From: Chloroflexi bacterium bin125 | GTDB lineage: Bacteria > Chloroflexota > Dehalococcoidia > Bin125 | Direction: 5' to 3' | NCBI GenBank assembly: GCA_002239025.1 | Contig: MPNM01000027.1 | Coordinates: forward strand, 1-39,693 | DNA: 39,693 bases | Shown here: positions 1-7,164 of the stretch, piece by piece | Layout: every line of letters begins with the position of its first letter | Position numbering within the stretch: the stretch's first letter is position 1 | Translations under genes and position numbers: made by a program | Notes under the pieces: generated by a model | Database searches by the model: none | What the model saw: only the letters and a program-made list of their open reading frames with translations | Told to the model about the DNA's origin: nothing

Positions 1-56
1 AGCAACGGAGCCAGCCGCGCGTACTGAGCGTCGCTCAACTTCTTCTGGTTGCTCAT
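1..56 (-). CDS. IS5-family transposase, N-terminal 18 residues (partial)
   Basis: The minus strand from 56 reads MSNQKKLSDAQYARLAPLL and then leaves the window. The 'LSDAQYARLAPLL' block is the usual opening of IS5-family (IS427 group) DDE transposases, which bind the element ends and cut and paste it. Only the N-terminus is visible, so neither the catalytic residues nor intactness can be judged. The start sits 69 bases inside the element end, a normal spacing for these small elements. Confidence 0.6.
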   Translation of the reverse strand, partial: MSNQKKLSDAQYARLAPL

Positions 57-125
57 CTGGTCACCAGGACCGCGCCGCCAACTGTCCCCACTCTGCCACA
101 ACTACGCCCCGAAGTGAACAGACCC
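1..125 (-). mobile_element. End of an IS5-family (IS427-like) insertion sequence, cut by window edge
   Basis: The first 125 bases are the 5' end of an insertion sequence read leftward. The transposase start lies at 56, and the end of the element reads GGGTCTGTTCACTTCGGGGC from 125 inward on the minus strand, similar to IS5/IS427-group termini. The adjoining TAA at 126-128 would fit the 3-bp TNA target duplication known for that group, but the other end is outside the window so this cannot be confirmed. The homologous unbroken sequence near 709-738 continues across the same point, which supports 125/126 as the insertion junction. Confidence 0.6.
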
Positions 126-154
126 TAACAGAGCGGTCCAATACCGAAACTTCA
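126..154 (-). pseudogene. 5' stub of a third small lipoprotein gene, broken by the IS
   Basis: From 154 leftward the minus strand reads MKFRYWTALLG and then runs into the IS end at 125. It matches the first residues (MKFRYRITLLG) of the intact lipoprotein at 259-738, and the upstream flank also matches. This is a duplicated copy whose remainder was separated or lost when the IS inserted in the signal-peptide codons. Confidence 0.6.
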
Positions 155-243
155 TGCCGAAGCCTCCATCATGCCCGACATCGTGAGTTGCAACACCAAC
201 CTCGCCACCATCATGATCGGCGAGCGAGTGGGGGAGTCACTTC
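155..243 (-). repeat. Duplicated upstream region, copy 1 (copy 2 at 739-828)
   Basis: About 90 bases upstream of the stub are nearly the same as the bases upstream of the intact lipoprotein gene at 739-828. Both contain AGTTGCAACACCAACC and CATCATGATCGGCGAGCGAG. With the matching start codons this shows a tandem duplication of the gene together with its upstream (probably promoter-bearing) region. No clear -35/-10 pair was recognised in it. Confidence 0.75.
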
Positions 244-258
244 TGGATGAATGAGAGT

Positions 259-738
259 TCACCCGCATGGCCGGGCAAGATAATGCTCGGGGATCGACCA
301 GATGCGACTGCCGTCCTCGTCCTCGATCAAGACGACCTCCATGGCATGAACGAACAGCGGCTTGCTTTCATCCATAGGCGAGGCGGAGAACAAGACAATA
401 CGAGCTTCTCCAAACCAGCGATGTTCATATTCCTCTATAGGCCAGCCAAGCTCCTCTACAGCCTCAATCAACGACACTGGCAACGCGGATTCAGCTGTCA
501 CATTGTGCGGCACTCTCTCACCGCTATAGGTCGAAAAGACATCCGTACCGCAGAATCCGCCTTTGGGCGATGGATCTACGTATTTGGAAGTACCTAATTC
601 TTCCACTACGACATCCCGCTCGTCCTCTGGTAGGGGCATCAGCGCGACCGGCTCATTCGATCCGATCCTACACGCGACCGCGCACCCTCCGATTGCCAGA
701 ATGACGCCTAACAGAGTGATCCGATACCGAAACTTCAT
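259..738 (-). CDS. Small exported lipoprotein, unknown function (paralogue of next gene)
   Basis: Protein of 159 residues. A charged N-terminus (MKFRYR) is followed by a hydrophobic stretch and a lipobox-like AIGGC with the Cys at residue 19, so it is probably lipidated and held on the outer face of the membrane. The rest has no recognised domain. Its C-terminal half (YEHRWFGEARIVLFSASP...) aligns by eye with the neighbour at 852-1433 (VEHRWVVEDRLILFKVSP), including similar spacing to a Cys near the end, so the two are diverged paralogues. A truncated third copy starts at 154. No good Shine-Dalgarno sequence precedes the start; it was chosen because it gives a complete signal peptide. Function unknown. 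Confidence 0.7.
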   Translation of the reverse strand: MKFRYRITLLGVILAIGGCAVACRIGSNEPVALMPLPEDERDVVVEELGTSKYVDPSPKGGFCGTDVFSTYSGERVPHNVTAESALPVSLIEAVEELGWPIEEYEHRWFGEARIVLFSASPMDESKPLFVHAMEVVLIEDEDGSRIWSIPEHYLARPCG

Positions 739-828
739 GCCGAAGCACCCATCATGCGCGACTTCGTCAGTTGCAACACCAACCTTACCGCCATCATGAT
801 CGGCGAGCGAGTGGCTGAGTCGCTTCTA
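739..828 (-). repeat. Duplicated upstream region, copy 2
   Basis: Upstream flank of the intact lipoprotein gene, matching 155-243 with scattered substitutions. It probably carries the promoter of the gene at 259-738, since the duplication unit includes it. Confidence 0.75.
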
Positions 829-851
829 CAATCGTGACACCTTCAGAGACC

Positions 852-1433
852 TCAGGCGCAGTAGAGGGCAAACCCAGCCTCTGACACTGCCCAACCGGGA
901 GGGATCGATAATCGTTGAACTTCGATCGCCGCCGCTGCAATTGACTCCCCACCGTCAGTCCACGGGCTCACCTTGAACAAGATCAGCCGATCCTCCACAA
1001 CCCAGCGGTGCTCGACGGTATCAACATCCAGATTGAACTCATCCAATAGGAACGTGCGCAAGGCATCCGGCATTTCGTCATGACTCTCCAGACCCAGAGA
1101 AATCACAGTGTCAAACTCGAGTTCGCTGCTGAACAACACTTGCTCCGGACAGAGAACTCGATCCGCGAGCCACACAACATGCCCGCCTGACATCAGTCCC
1201 TCAACTGTGACATGTACATCGCTTTCCGGAACTGGACGTAAATTGCTCGGAGTCGCGCGTCTATCGGGGGAACTTTGCTCACGCTGAGCGACCCTTGACG
1301 TGGCCTCTTGTTCGTCACCGTTGTGACTCACGGAATTTGAGTCACAACCGATGTATGAAAGAGCAACCACTATGGAAGCGACATTCACTAACCAGTAGAT
1401 GGCAGCGGGGTGCTTACTCAGCTTCGCCAGCAA
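852..1433 (-). CDS. Small exported lipoprotein, unknown function
   Basis: Protein of 193 residues with an N-terminal hydrophobic segment (about residues 10-29) ending in a lipobox-like SYIGC (Cys 30). A low-complexity polar linker follows (about residues 31-70, rich in Ser, Glu, Arg), then a C-terminal domain similar by eye to the protein at 259-738 around 'EHRW...RLILF.VSP'. It is likely an envelope lipoprotein. The two genes point the same way with 113 bases between them. Some of that gap resembles the duplicated flank, so each gene may have its own promoter. No enzyme motif was seen. Confidence 0.7.
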   Translation of the reverse strand: MLAKLSKHPAAIYWLVNVASIVVALSYIGCDSNSVSHNGDEQEATSRVAQREQSSPDRRATPSNLRPVPESDVHVTVEGLMSGGHVVWLADRVLCPEQVLFSSELEFDTVISLGLESHDEMPDALRTFLLDEFNLDVDTVEHRWVVEDRLILFKVSPWTDGGESIAAAAIEVQRLSIPPGWAVSEAGFALYCA

Positions 1434-1918
1434 TTGTTAGTTCCTCAAGGGCACTGGACGACCATCCTCATCGCAGGGATACGTCATTTCATAATGGGAA
1501 CATCCCTTTTGGGAACGCTCTGAGCAAGGTCATTGATTGGCGGTTACGATCCTAGCAGGCTGCTGACAAAAGGGTATGTGAGATCATGGCGGAGGTGTTG
1601 AGCCGATAGGCGAAAGAGGTCTGCGATGCGCGGCGAGTCAGAACGGCAGGCGACGATGATGTTAGGGCTGACGCTGGAGGGTTTCGTGCCGATGGACCGC
1701 CCGCTGCGCCGGATCAACCCCCTGGCCGACTCGGCCTTGCAACGTATGTCGCCGTTGTTCGACGAGCTCTACGCGGACAACGGATGGCCCTCGATTCCGC
1801 CCGAGCACCTACTCAAGTCGAGCCTGCTGATTGCCTTCTTCACGATCCGCTCGGAGCGCCAGTTCTGCGAGCAGCTGCGCTACGACGTCTCATTCAAATG
1901 GTTCCTGGACCTCAATAG

Positions 1919-1944
1919 CCTGCCCCACACCTGATGCGAGGTGG
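1919..1944 (-). repeat. 26-bp dispersed palindromic element, copy 1
   Basis: Reverse-oriented copy of a short palindrome with GC-rich arms and GGGGCAGG at one end. Deleting exactly these 26 bases joins 'DLN' to 'REQPFHLTTFTKNRERL' and repairs the transposase frame, so it is a discrete insertion. It is the most diverged copy in its arms. Confidence 0.7.
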
Positions 1945-2185
1945 AGAACAACCCTTCCACCTGACGACCTTCACGAAGAACCGTGAACGGCTCATGGCGG
2001 CGGACGCGGCGCAGGTGCTGCTCAAGGAAGTCGTGCGCGAGGCGCGCCGACGCCAGCTGCTCTCGGCTGATCACTTCACCGTCGACGGCACGCTGCTTGA
2101 CGCCTATGCCTCGCACAAGAGTTACCGACCGCGCGTCGAGCGACCGACGGATGATGGTCGGCGCGGCCGGCGCAACTGGCCCCGC

Positions 2186-2211
2186 GACCCCCGGTCAAGC
2201 CGGGGGCAGGC
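2186..2211 (+). repeat. 26-bp dispersed palindromic element, copy 2
   Basis: Reads GACCCCCGGTCAAGCCGGGG followed by GCAGGC. It has the same arms and core as the other copies. The surrounding transposase frame stays open across it, adding Pro/Arg/Ser/Gly-rich residues between 'RRNW' and 'FKGERRRRETHAS'. Confidence 0.7.
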
Positions 2212-2376
2212 CTTCAAAGGCGAGCGCCGCCGCCGCGAGACGCACGCCTCGTCCACCGACCCGGAGGCGCGGCTCTACCGCAAGGGCAAGCAGCAAGGCG
2301 CACAGCTCTGCTATCTCGGCCATGTGCTCAGCGAAACCGGAACGGCCTGGTGGTCGATGTCGATCTGACCGAGGCA

Positions 2377-2402
2377 GACCCCTGGGCCAGCCAGGGGCAG
2401 GT
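2377..2402 (+). repeat. 26-bp dispersed palindromic element, copy 3
   Basis: Reads GACCCCTGGGCCAGCCAGGG followed by GCAGGT. Removing these 26 bases joins 'DLTEA' to 'GYAERDADLSMLKRS' in one frame, so here too the unit behaves as a precise insertion that broke the gene. Confidence 0.7.
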
Positions 2403-2449
2403 GGCTACGCCGAACGGGACGCCGACCTGTCGATGCTCAAACGCAGCAG

Positions 2450-2475
2450 CCTGCCCCGCACTTGATGCGGGGTCA
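2450..2475 (-). repeat. 26-bp dispersed palindromic element, copy 4
   Basis: Reverse-oriented copy with arms CCTGCCCCGC and GCGGGGTC around ACTTGAT, the reverse complement of the ATCAAGT core of the forward copies. It lies between the 'MLKRSS' and 'ANLGAERAYDTRDF' segments of the broken transposase. The exact edges are uncertain by a few bases. Confidence 0.65.
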
Positions 2476-2994
2476 GGGGGTCGGGCCAATCTGGGCGCGG
2501 AGCGAGCCTACGACACGCGCGACTTCGTCGGGGATCTGCGCGAGCTGGGGGTGAGGCCCTCTATCGCTCAGAACGAACAAGGCCCGTGCACCGCGATCGA
2601 CCGGCGCACGACCAGACCTCCGGGCTAGGCGCGGAGTCAGCACCGTCGCAAGATCGCCGAAGAGGTCTTCGGCTCAATCAAGACGGTCGGCGTCGGCGGC
2701 AAGCTGCACTACCTCAGCCGGACACGCTACAAGCTCTGGTTCGAGCTGACCGCCGCCGCTTGCAACCTCACCCGCCTCGCCGACATCGAGGCGGCCGCTG
2801 CGTAGCTGTACGGCGCGGCCGGGCCTCAAGCGTCAGATCCAACACTCGAGATCCTGCCCGTTCACTTACTGGACCTGCGCGCGATCCCTGCTCGGCGTGC
2901 GTCCACTCGTCGGCGATGGCCAGCTTGACACCTGCAATCCGTCGTTCAGCAGCCTGCTAGGGAACCATCCGATCACGCGCAGCGTCTTGTTGGT

Positions 2995-4887
2995 ATGCGG
3001 ACACATACCACTTGGATCCTCACCCTCGCAACACTGTTTGCGCTACTGGTCACGGTCTCGGCTTGCGCGAGCGACCAACCGCCCGTCGCACCGACCTCGG
3101 CGTTGCCCGCAGAGCAAACCACTGACGACAGCGAACCGCGCGATGCTCCCGTGGTCGCCGATGCTCAGCCAGCAGAGCCGGATGCAGACTCATCCGCATC
3201 CGAAGTGACCGCCGAGCCTCCGTCAGCACCGTCCGACGACCCGTCGCGAGTCAGTGGTGTGCAGATCATCAGGCTCACGGCGGCTGCCGATCTGTTCCCA
3301 GGGCCAAGCGATGATTGGCTGCCCGAACGACGTGTCGGACCGCACACCCTGCTGATGACGGACGGCTATCACGAGCTCGCAAACGGGACGATCTGGCTCC
3401 GCCTCGATCTCAACAATGACCAAGTGGGGTGGATGCGACTCAGCGACTCGCCGCTGACCCGATCACAAGCTCAGCAGCTGCCCGCTGTCGACGCGCCGAA
3501 GCTGCCGACTATCGATTTGACGACAACGGCTGGAGAGACGGTCACCGTGACGTTGCTCGGCCAGCTGCCGAATAGCCGTCGCGTGGCGCTGCGACCACCA
3601 GGGGGCGGGGCTGAGCCAGTGTGGGTCGAGCGTCGAGTGTTACCGCGCGACGCCCCGATTGACGCGCTGCCCACATACGTCGGTCCGCTCGCCGGGAAAT
3701 GGTCCGAGACTGAGCGGTTCGCGTCCCCCGCCTTCGTGGTAGTGGGCCAACCCGGCCTCACGCTCTACGCGAGACCAGAGGGGCCGCCAATGGACCACGG
3801 CGTCGCCTGGGGAGAGTATCCCGTGCTGGGTCGCTCGATTGATGGCGCATGGATTGCACTGTTTGTCGACCAGTTGGTGCCGCCCGTGGTTTGGATACCC
3901 CTCGAGCGGGTCGATCTCCCAATCGATCCCACTGACATCCCAATCATGCTCAGCTCCGGCTTTCAGATCTTCCAGCTCTCAGACGAGGGCGGTCTCACCA
4001 CGCTCATCCAATCGGAGGAGCCGGACGCGTGGCGATGGGTTGATGCGGCAACCCTGTTGGTCTTTCGCTCCGGGTCCGGAACCTCCCTCTTGGATCTGGC
4101 AACCGGTGAAGAGCGTTGGGTCACGGAGCACCATGTGTATGACGTTTCACCAGACGGCGCCTACGCCCTCAGGACGTTTATCCCCGAATCGGATGGCACA
4201 GACGGCGCGAGCAATGACCAACGCGTCATGGTGGTTTCGCTGGAGAGCGGCGACACGCAGCAGTTCGAAGGTGTGTATCGACCTCTGGGCCGCTGCGGCA
4301 GCCACGGCGGCCCAGTGACGCTCCTGCGCTGGTCACCCGACTCTCGATGGTTGCTCAGTATGGTCCATCCCGATGAGGAGGGCGAGCGGAGTCGCACATT
4401 CGCGCTCTCGGTGCTCGGCGAACAGATCGAAATCTTGACGCCGGACGAGGACCTCTATCTGTACGACTGGCGCTCGCTCTACGACCTCGAGCAAGCGGGG
4501 GTCGAGTTGCGCTACGTCAACAGTGCCGGTGAACAGGTCGAACGCCCATGGTCGGTGGAGATGCTCGCGGCAAGTGTGCAGACTGAGACGCCCGCGGTGG
4601 AACTGCCTGACGGCTGGTGGTCCGGGGCGGCGACAAGCGAAGGGCAGTTCACTCTGGCACACCGTTCGAGTAGCTCGGAAGCGGTTGGCGCTGATGGCTT
4701 TGCCACGCTCCCGTCGAGTCATGGCGGTTGGAGTCTGAACGAGTTCGGCATGTTCGACTCTGACGGCAATCTGCTGCATTCGTTCCGCAGCTTCGGGATT
4801 GGCTGTGGAATGCGGGGCAGTCGTGTCGAGCTCTCTCCTGATGGCCGGACGCTCGTCATCGGCACGAAGTGGCTGAGCTGCGCCTAG
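2995..4887 (+). CDS. Large exported lipoprotein with SH3-like and propeller-like regions
   Basis: Protein of 630 residues with a signal peptide ending in VSAC (Cys 24), so probably a membrane-anchored lipoprotein. Residues 25-85 are a Pro/Ala/Glu-rich linker. Residues about 90-150 look like a bacterial SH3-type fold ('WLPERRVGPHTLLM...GTIWLRLDLNNDQVGWMRL'), possibly repeated near residues 240-310. The second half has repeated 'Y.VSPDG.Y' and 'WSPDSRWLLSMV' strands of the TolB/WD40-like beta-propeller kind, ending in 'LSPDGRTLVIGTKWLSCA'. It shares this plan with the frameshifted gene at 18465-20557. It begins 33 bases after an IS end and no clear ribosome site is visible, so its expression may depend on a promoter brought or moved by that insertion. 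Role unknown; ligand binding or envelope sensing is a guess. Confidence 0.75.
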   Translation: MRTHTTWILTLATLFALLVTVSACASDQPPVAPTSALPAEQTTDDSEPRDAPVVADAQPAEPDADSSASEVTAEPPSAPSDDPSRVSGVQIIRLTAAADLFPGPSDDWLPERRVGPHTLLMTDGYHELANGTIWLRLDLNNDQVGWMRLSDSPLTRSQAQQLPAVDAPKLPTIDLTTTAGETVTVTLLGQLPNSRRVALRPPGGGAEPVWVERRVLPRDAPIDALPTYVGPLAGKWSETERFASPAFVVVGQPGLTLYARPEGPPMDHGVAWGEYPVLGRSIDGAWIALFVDQLVPPVVWIPLERVDLPIDPTDIPIMLSSGFQIFQLSDEGGLTTLIQSEEPDAWRWVDAATLLVFRSGSGTSLLDLATGEERWVTEHHVYDVSPDGAYALRTFIPESDGTDGASNDQRVMVVSLESGDTQQFEGVYRPLGRCGSHGGPVTLLRWSPDSRWLLSMVHPDEEGERSRTFALSVLGEQIEILTPDEDLYLYDWRSLYDLEQAGVELRYVNSAGEQVERPWSVEMLAASVQTETPAVELPDGWWSGAATSEGQFTLAHRSSSSEAVGADGFATLPSSHGGWSLNEFGMFDSDGNLLHSFRSFGIGCGMRGSRVELSPDGRTLVIGTKWLSCA

Positions 4888-4970
4888 CCCCACCGCAATC
4901 CCGCGATTGCCCGTCGGGCTGGACTGGATCCGATTGCTCTGCGTAGGGGCTGAGCGCCGAGGGAATGTGC

Positions 4971-5135
4971 ATGGGTCTGCTGGATCGGGCGAAGAAGCGG
5001 GCGGGGTCGCTGATTGGCGATGCCGACGCGCGTGAAGTGAATCGCCTCTCGGGCGCCATGGAGGCCGTCACAGAGTAGGAGCCCACACTCAAGCGTATGA
5101 CTGACGACGAGCTGTACATCGCCAGGAACTATTGA
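4971..5135 (+). pseudogene. secA: 5' remnant of secA (preprotein translocase ATPase), one in-frame stop
   Basis: From an ATG at 4971 the frame reads MGLLDRAKKRAGSLIGDADA, then REVNRLSGAMEAV, a TAG at 5076-5078, and in the same frame 'EPTLKRMTDDEL' before ending at 5133-5135. This matches the opening of SecA, where a short N-terminal helix precedes 'REVKRL' and a later 'EP.F..LSDEEL' block. Real SecA is over 800 residues; here homology stops at about 5114, just before a repeat that starts near 5118. It is a non-functional fragment; a full secA must exist elsewhere in the genome. Confidence 0.6.
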
Positions 5136-5191
5136 CCACTTCGCCAGGGTCTTGACCAGATCGACCGGCGCGAGACCAGATCAGCTGCCGG
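5118..5191 (+). repeat. Diverged direct repeat, copy 1 (copy 2 at 6228-6298)
   Basis: Both copies start ATCGCCAGGAA, continue with ATTG(A/G)CCACTTCGCCA and (A/G)GGTCTTGA, and end near GATCAGCT..CCGG. The TTGGCCA-type steps within copy 2 resemble the multiple short repeats at the ends of IS21-family elements, so these may be solo IS ends; that is inference. Copy 1 begins exactly where the secA remnant stops matching. Confidence 0.55.
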
Positions 5192-5833
5192 TCAAACGAC
5201 GATCGCTGCTCCTCTCGGACGCAGCGATGATTGCCATCCCGGCGACCAACATGGCTCAATGCCTGGCGAAGCGGCCTAAAGACCCTGGTGATCTTGCAGA
5301 TTGGTGCTCATTGATCTTGGCGATTTACAGTGTGTCAGGACTTGACAAGTGCGCAGGCCTGTCACACATTTCATCAGAACACGCCCACAGCGCGGGCTGA
5401 AAGGGAACGACGGCAGCAGTGCAACCAGCAGCAGGCTGGGCGAGCCGGGATCGCCCTATGCAACAGCCTCTGGCGGCAGATGAGCAGGGCAGCGCGGCGT
5501 TCCGTGGAGCGTGGGTTGTATCGTGACAGGTGCGCACTGGACTGCACGACTAATGCGCTCGACAAGCAGAAGCTGTCGCACGAGCCCTCTTGCGGTCCGA
5601 TGGGACTTAGCAGGTGGGATGAGACGGACGGTGACGCAGTCGGAAGAGGCGCGTCGTTGCCTGTAGGAGAGGGTGAACGGGGGGGACGTGAGAGGGTCAA
5701 AGGCTGCTGAGGCACTGAGCCTGATCTAGCACCTTGCCCGGCACGTGCTGACGTTCGACAAAGCGGAATGTAGGATCCGACGCGCGAATCGATCAGCGTC
5801 CTGATACGAGTCACGACTACTGGGGGTGCTTCG
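5192..5833 (+). other. Non-coding stretch, no supported gene
   Basis: About 640 bases with only short overlapping ORFs that have unbalanced composition and no family resemblance. No RNA gene, riboswitch or terminator was recognised. It may be decayed coding sequence. Confidence 0.5.
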
Positions 5834-6184
5834 ATGCTAGAGATTCGTATCTCGATTGAGAAAGTCTCCAAGAAGAAGCCGTTGCGCCGAAGGATGGTGT
5901 TCAGTTGGGACGACCAGGGCGACGTTGGAGCCAACGGGCAACACTTCGATGGCCTATTGGTGGTCCAGATAGAAAGCTGGGCAGAGCGCTTCAGGGTCGC
6001 AGCCAGATTGTCTGCTGGATTGGCGCACGCACACGGGGCGTCCGAGTTGAGCCTGACCTTCACGGGGAGCAGGAACGCCTGGGGCAAGTGGTCCCACTGG
6101 AAGCGGAATGGTAAGAGTGAGGTGCTCAAGGAGATGGAGCGGGTGAGTCCCGCCCTAGCTGCCCGGATCAACTTTGACGAGTGA
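5834..6184 (+). CDS. Small protein of unknown function (116 residues)
   Basis: Starts MLEIRISIEKVSKKK and has a basic N-terminus, a middle 'FDGLLVVQIESWAERFRVAARLSAGLAHAHGASEL', and a Trp-rich 'AWGKWSHWKRNGKSEVLKE' segment. No signal peptide or membrane segment. Balanced amino-acid composition favours a real cytoplasmic protein, but no family is recognised. A weak purine-rich stretch (TGGGGGTG) lies about 8 bases before the start. It is isolated between non-coding regions, so no operon context helps. Confidence 0.5.
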   Translation: MLEIRISIEKVSKKKPLRRRMVFSWDDQGDVGANGQHFDGLLVVQIESWAERFRVAARLSAGLAHAHGASELSLTFTGSRNAWGKWSHWKRNGKSEVLKEMERVSPALAARINFDE

Positions 6185-6227
6185 CAGTGGGCTGGTCAGT
6201 CGCGGCTTCGGTACAGATTGTTTGTAA

Positions 6228-6298
6228 ATCGCCAGGAAGTATTGGCCACTTCGCCAAGGTCTTGAGCACTTGGCCAGTGGCACGATCAGCTCGCCGGG
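6228..6298 (+). repeat. Diverged direct repeat, copy 2
   Basis: Second copy of the 5118-5191 repeat. It contains TTGGCCACTTCGCCAAGG and, 17 bases on, TTGGCCAGTGG, a spacing that suggests repeated transposase binding sites at an IS end. No transposase gene lies beside it. Confidence 0.55.
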
Positions 6299-7164
6299 AC
6301 CGTTGCTTGCGACACCCTTGATCAGGCCGGACAGCGGGATTGCCACGTTGGAGTACGGGGCGTGTACAGGAATCTGGACTCGATTGACAATTGCAATCGG
6401 GGCCGGATCTCCAGTCCTGGACTGGACTTGACCCTTCCTAGAGGAGGTAGTTGGCCACCAGTGAGGGGTCAGGGCTCCTTCCCCCGGATTGCAGTACTAG
6501 CCAGGTTGTCCGCGGCTTGTGCAGGGTTCTGGACAGCGAGCGGACACAGGAGGCCTGTGTTTACGCAATAGGAGGGGAGGGGTCGGATGAGTCGGCGGGG
6601 ACGCGAGGGGGCGCGCCCAGCGACGAACAGTTGCTGGCGGGGCTGGGACCGGTTGGTCCAGGTCGAGGGCATCGTCAAGGCGGGCAAGCATCTCTGAGTC
6701 AACTACCTCGCGACGGCTGCTTGCGAAGAGTCGCGACACTTTAGCCAACGAATGCGTTCATCGGAATTGCATGAAGTCTACATCTTCACTTTTATGGATA
6801 CACACCGTACACTAACGGGCGGTTGTGGGATTATGCCCTAAGGAACTCGGCTCAGTCGCGATTCGCCTTATGGCTAACACCCAACACGATCTTGCAGGAA
6901 GAGCAGAAGCGCATGACCGACTGTCCACAGCCGTTAGGGCGTGTCCAGTTCTCAACGCAGAATGCCTTCACAGATGGAGTTCTCCTGGTTTCGCTGTCTA
7001 CTCCGTGGGCGCGGGCGGCCGAGCTGTCGAGAACCTGTGCTACGCGCTGACAGATCTTCGCACATGAGGATTGGGAGGCGTGTACATCAGCTCAAGTGAT
7101 AGGTGCTACAGACTCGGGAGCGGCAAGGACACAGCCGCTCCGGCAGTTTGCCACAACAGAAGAG
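6299..7164 (+). other. Non-coding stretch upstream of the cas operon
   Basis: About 860 bases without a convincing gene. A possible mini-ORF starts at 6588 after GGAGGGG (MSRRGREGARPATNSCWRG...) but stops after about 36 residues, and readable sequence continues in frame beyond the stop, so it is more likely a decayed gene. The promoter of the cas operon should lie here; an AT-richer patch at about 6767-6800 is the best candidate, but its -35/-10 spacing is poor. Confidence 0.45.

Larger units (their letters stand above)
1626..2805 (+). pseudogene. IS5/IS1182-like transposase, frameshifted and interrupted by palindromic inserts
   Basis: Pieces in different frames assemble into one transposase: 'RSERQFCEQLRYDVSFKWFL' (frame of 1626), 'TTFTKNRERL...DHFTVDGTLLDAYASHKS' (frame of 1934), 'VVDVDLTEA', 'GYAERDADLSMLKRS', 'AERAYDTRDFVGDL', 'IAEEVFGSIKTVG...YKLWFELTAAACNL', stop at 2803-2805. 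This is the DUF772 plus DDE layout, with the DGT, the Tyr-Asp-Thr and the EEVFG/K region carrying the usual catalytic acids. At least two breaks are caused by 26-bp palindromic inserts (1919-1944 and 2377-2402): removing them exactly restores the frame. Another is a one-base loss near 2348. A further insert (2186-2211) leaves the frame open. No active transposase can be made from it. Confidence 0.85.
1551..2961 (+). mobile_element. Degraded insertion sequence with 16-bp perfect inverted ends
   Basis: CCTAGCAGGCTGCTGA at 1551-1566 is the exact reverse complement of 2946-2961. Between them lies one broken transposase gene (1626-2805) and about 140 bases of non-coding tail. The element is about 1.41 kb, a usual size for the IS5 superfamily. 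CTAG lies inside both ends and could be either part of the inverted repeat or a target duplication. The right end sits only 33 bases before the start of the lipoprotein gene at 2995, so the insertion may have replaced that gene's original promoter region. Confidence 0.75.

Noticed and set aside
5374-6171. 265-codon minus-strand frame
   Set aside because: No ribosome site, Arg/Ser/Leu-heavy composition, no recognisable domain, and it crosses the more protein-like plus-strand ORF at 5834-6184.
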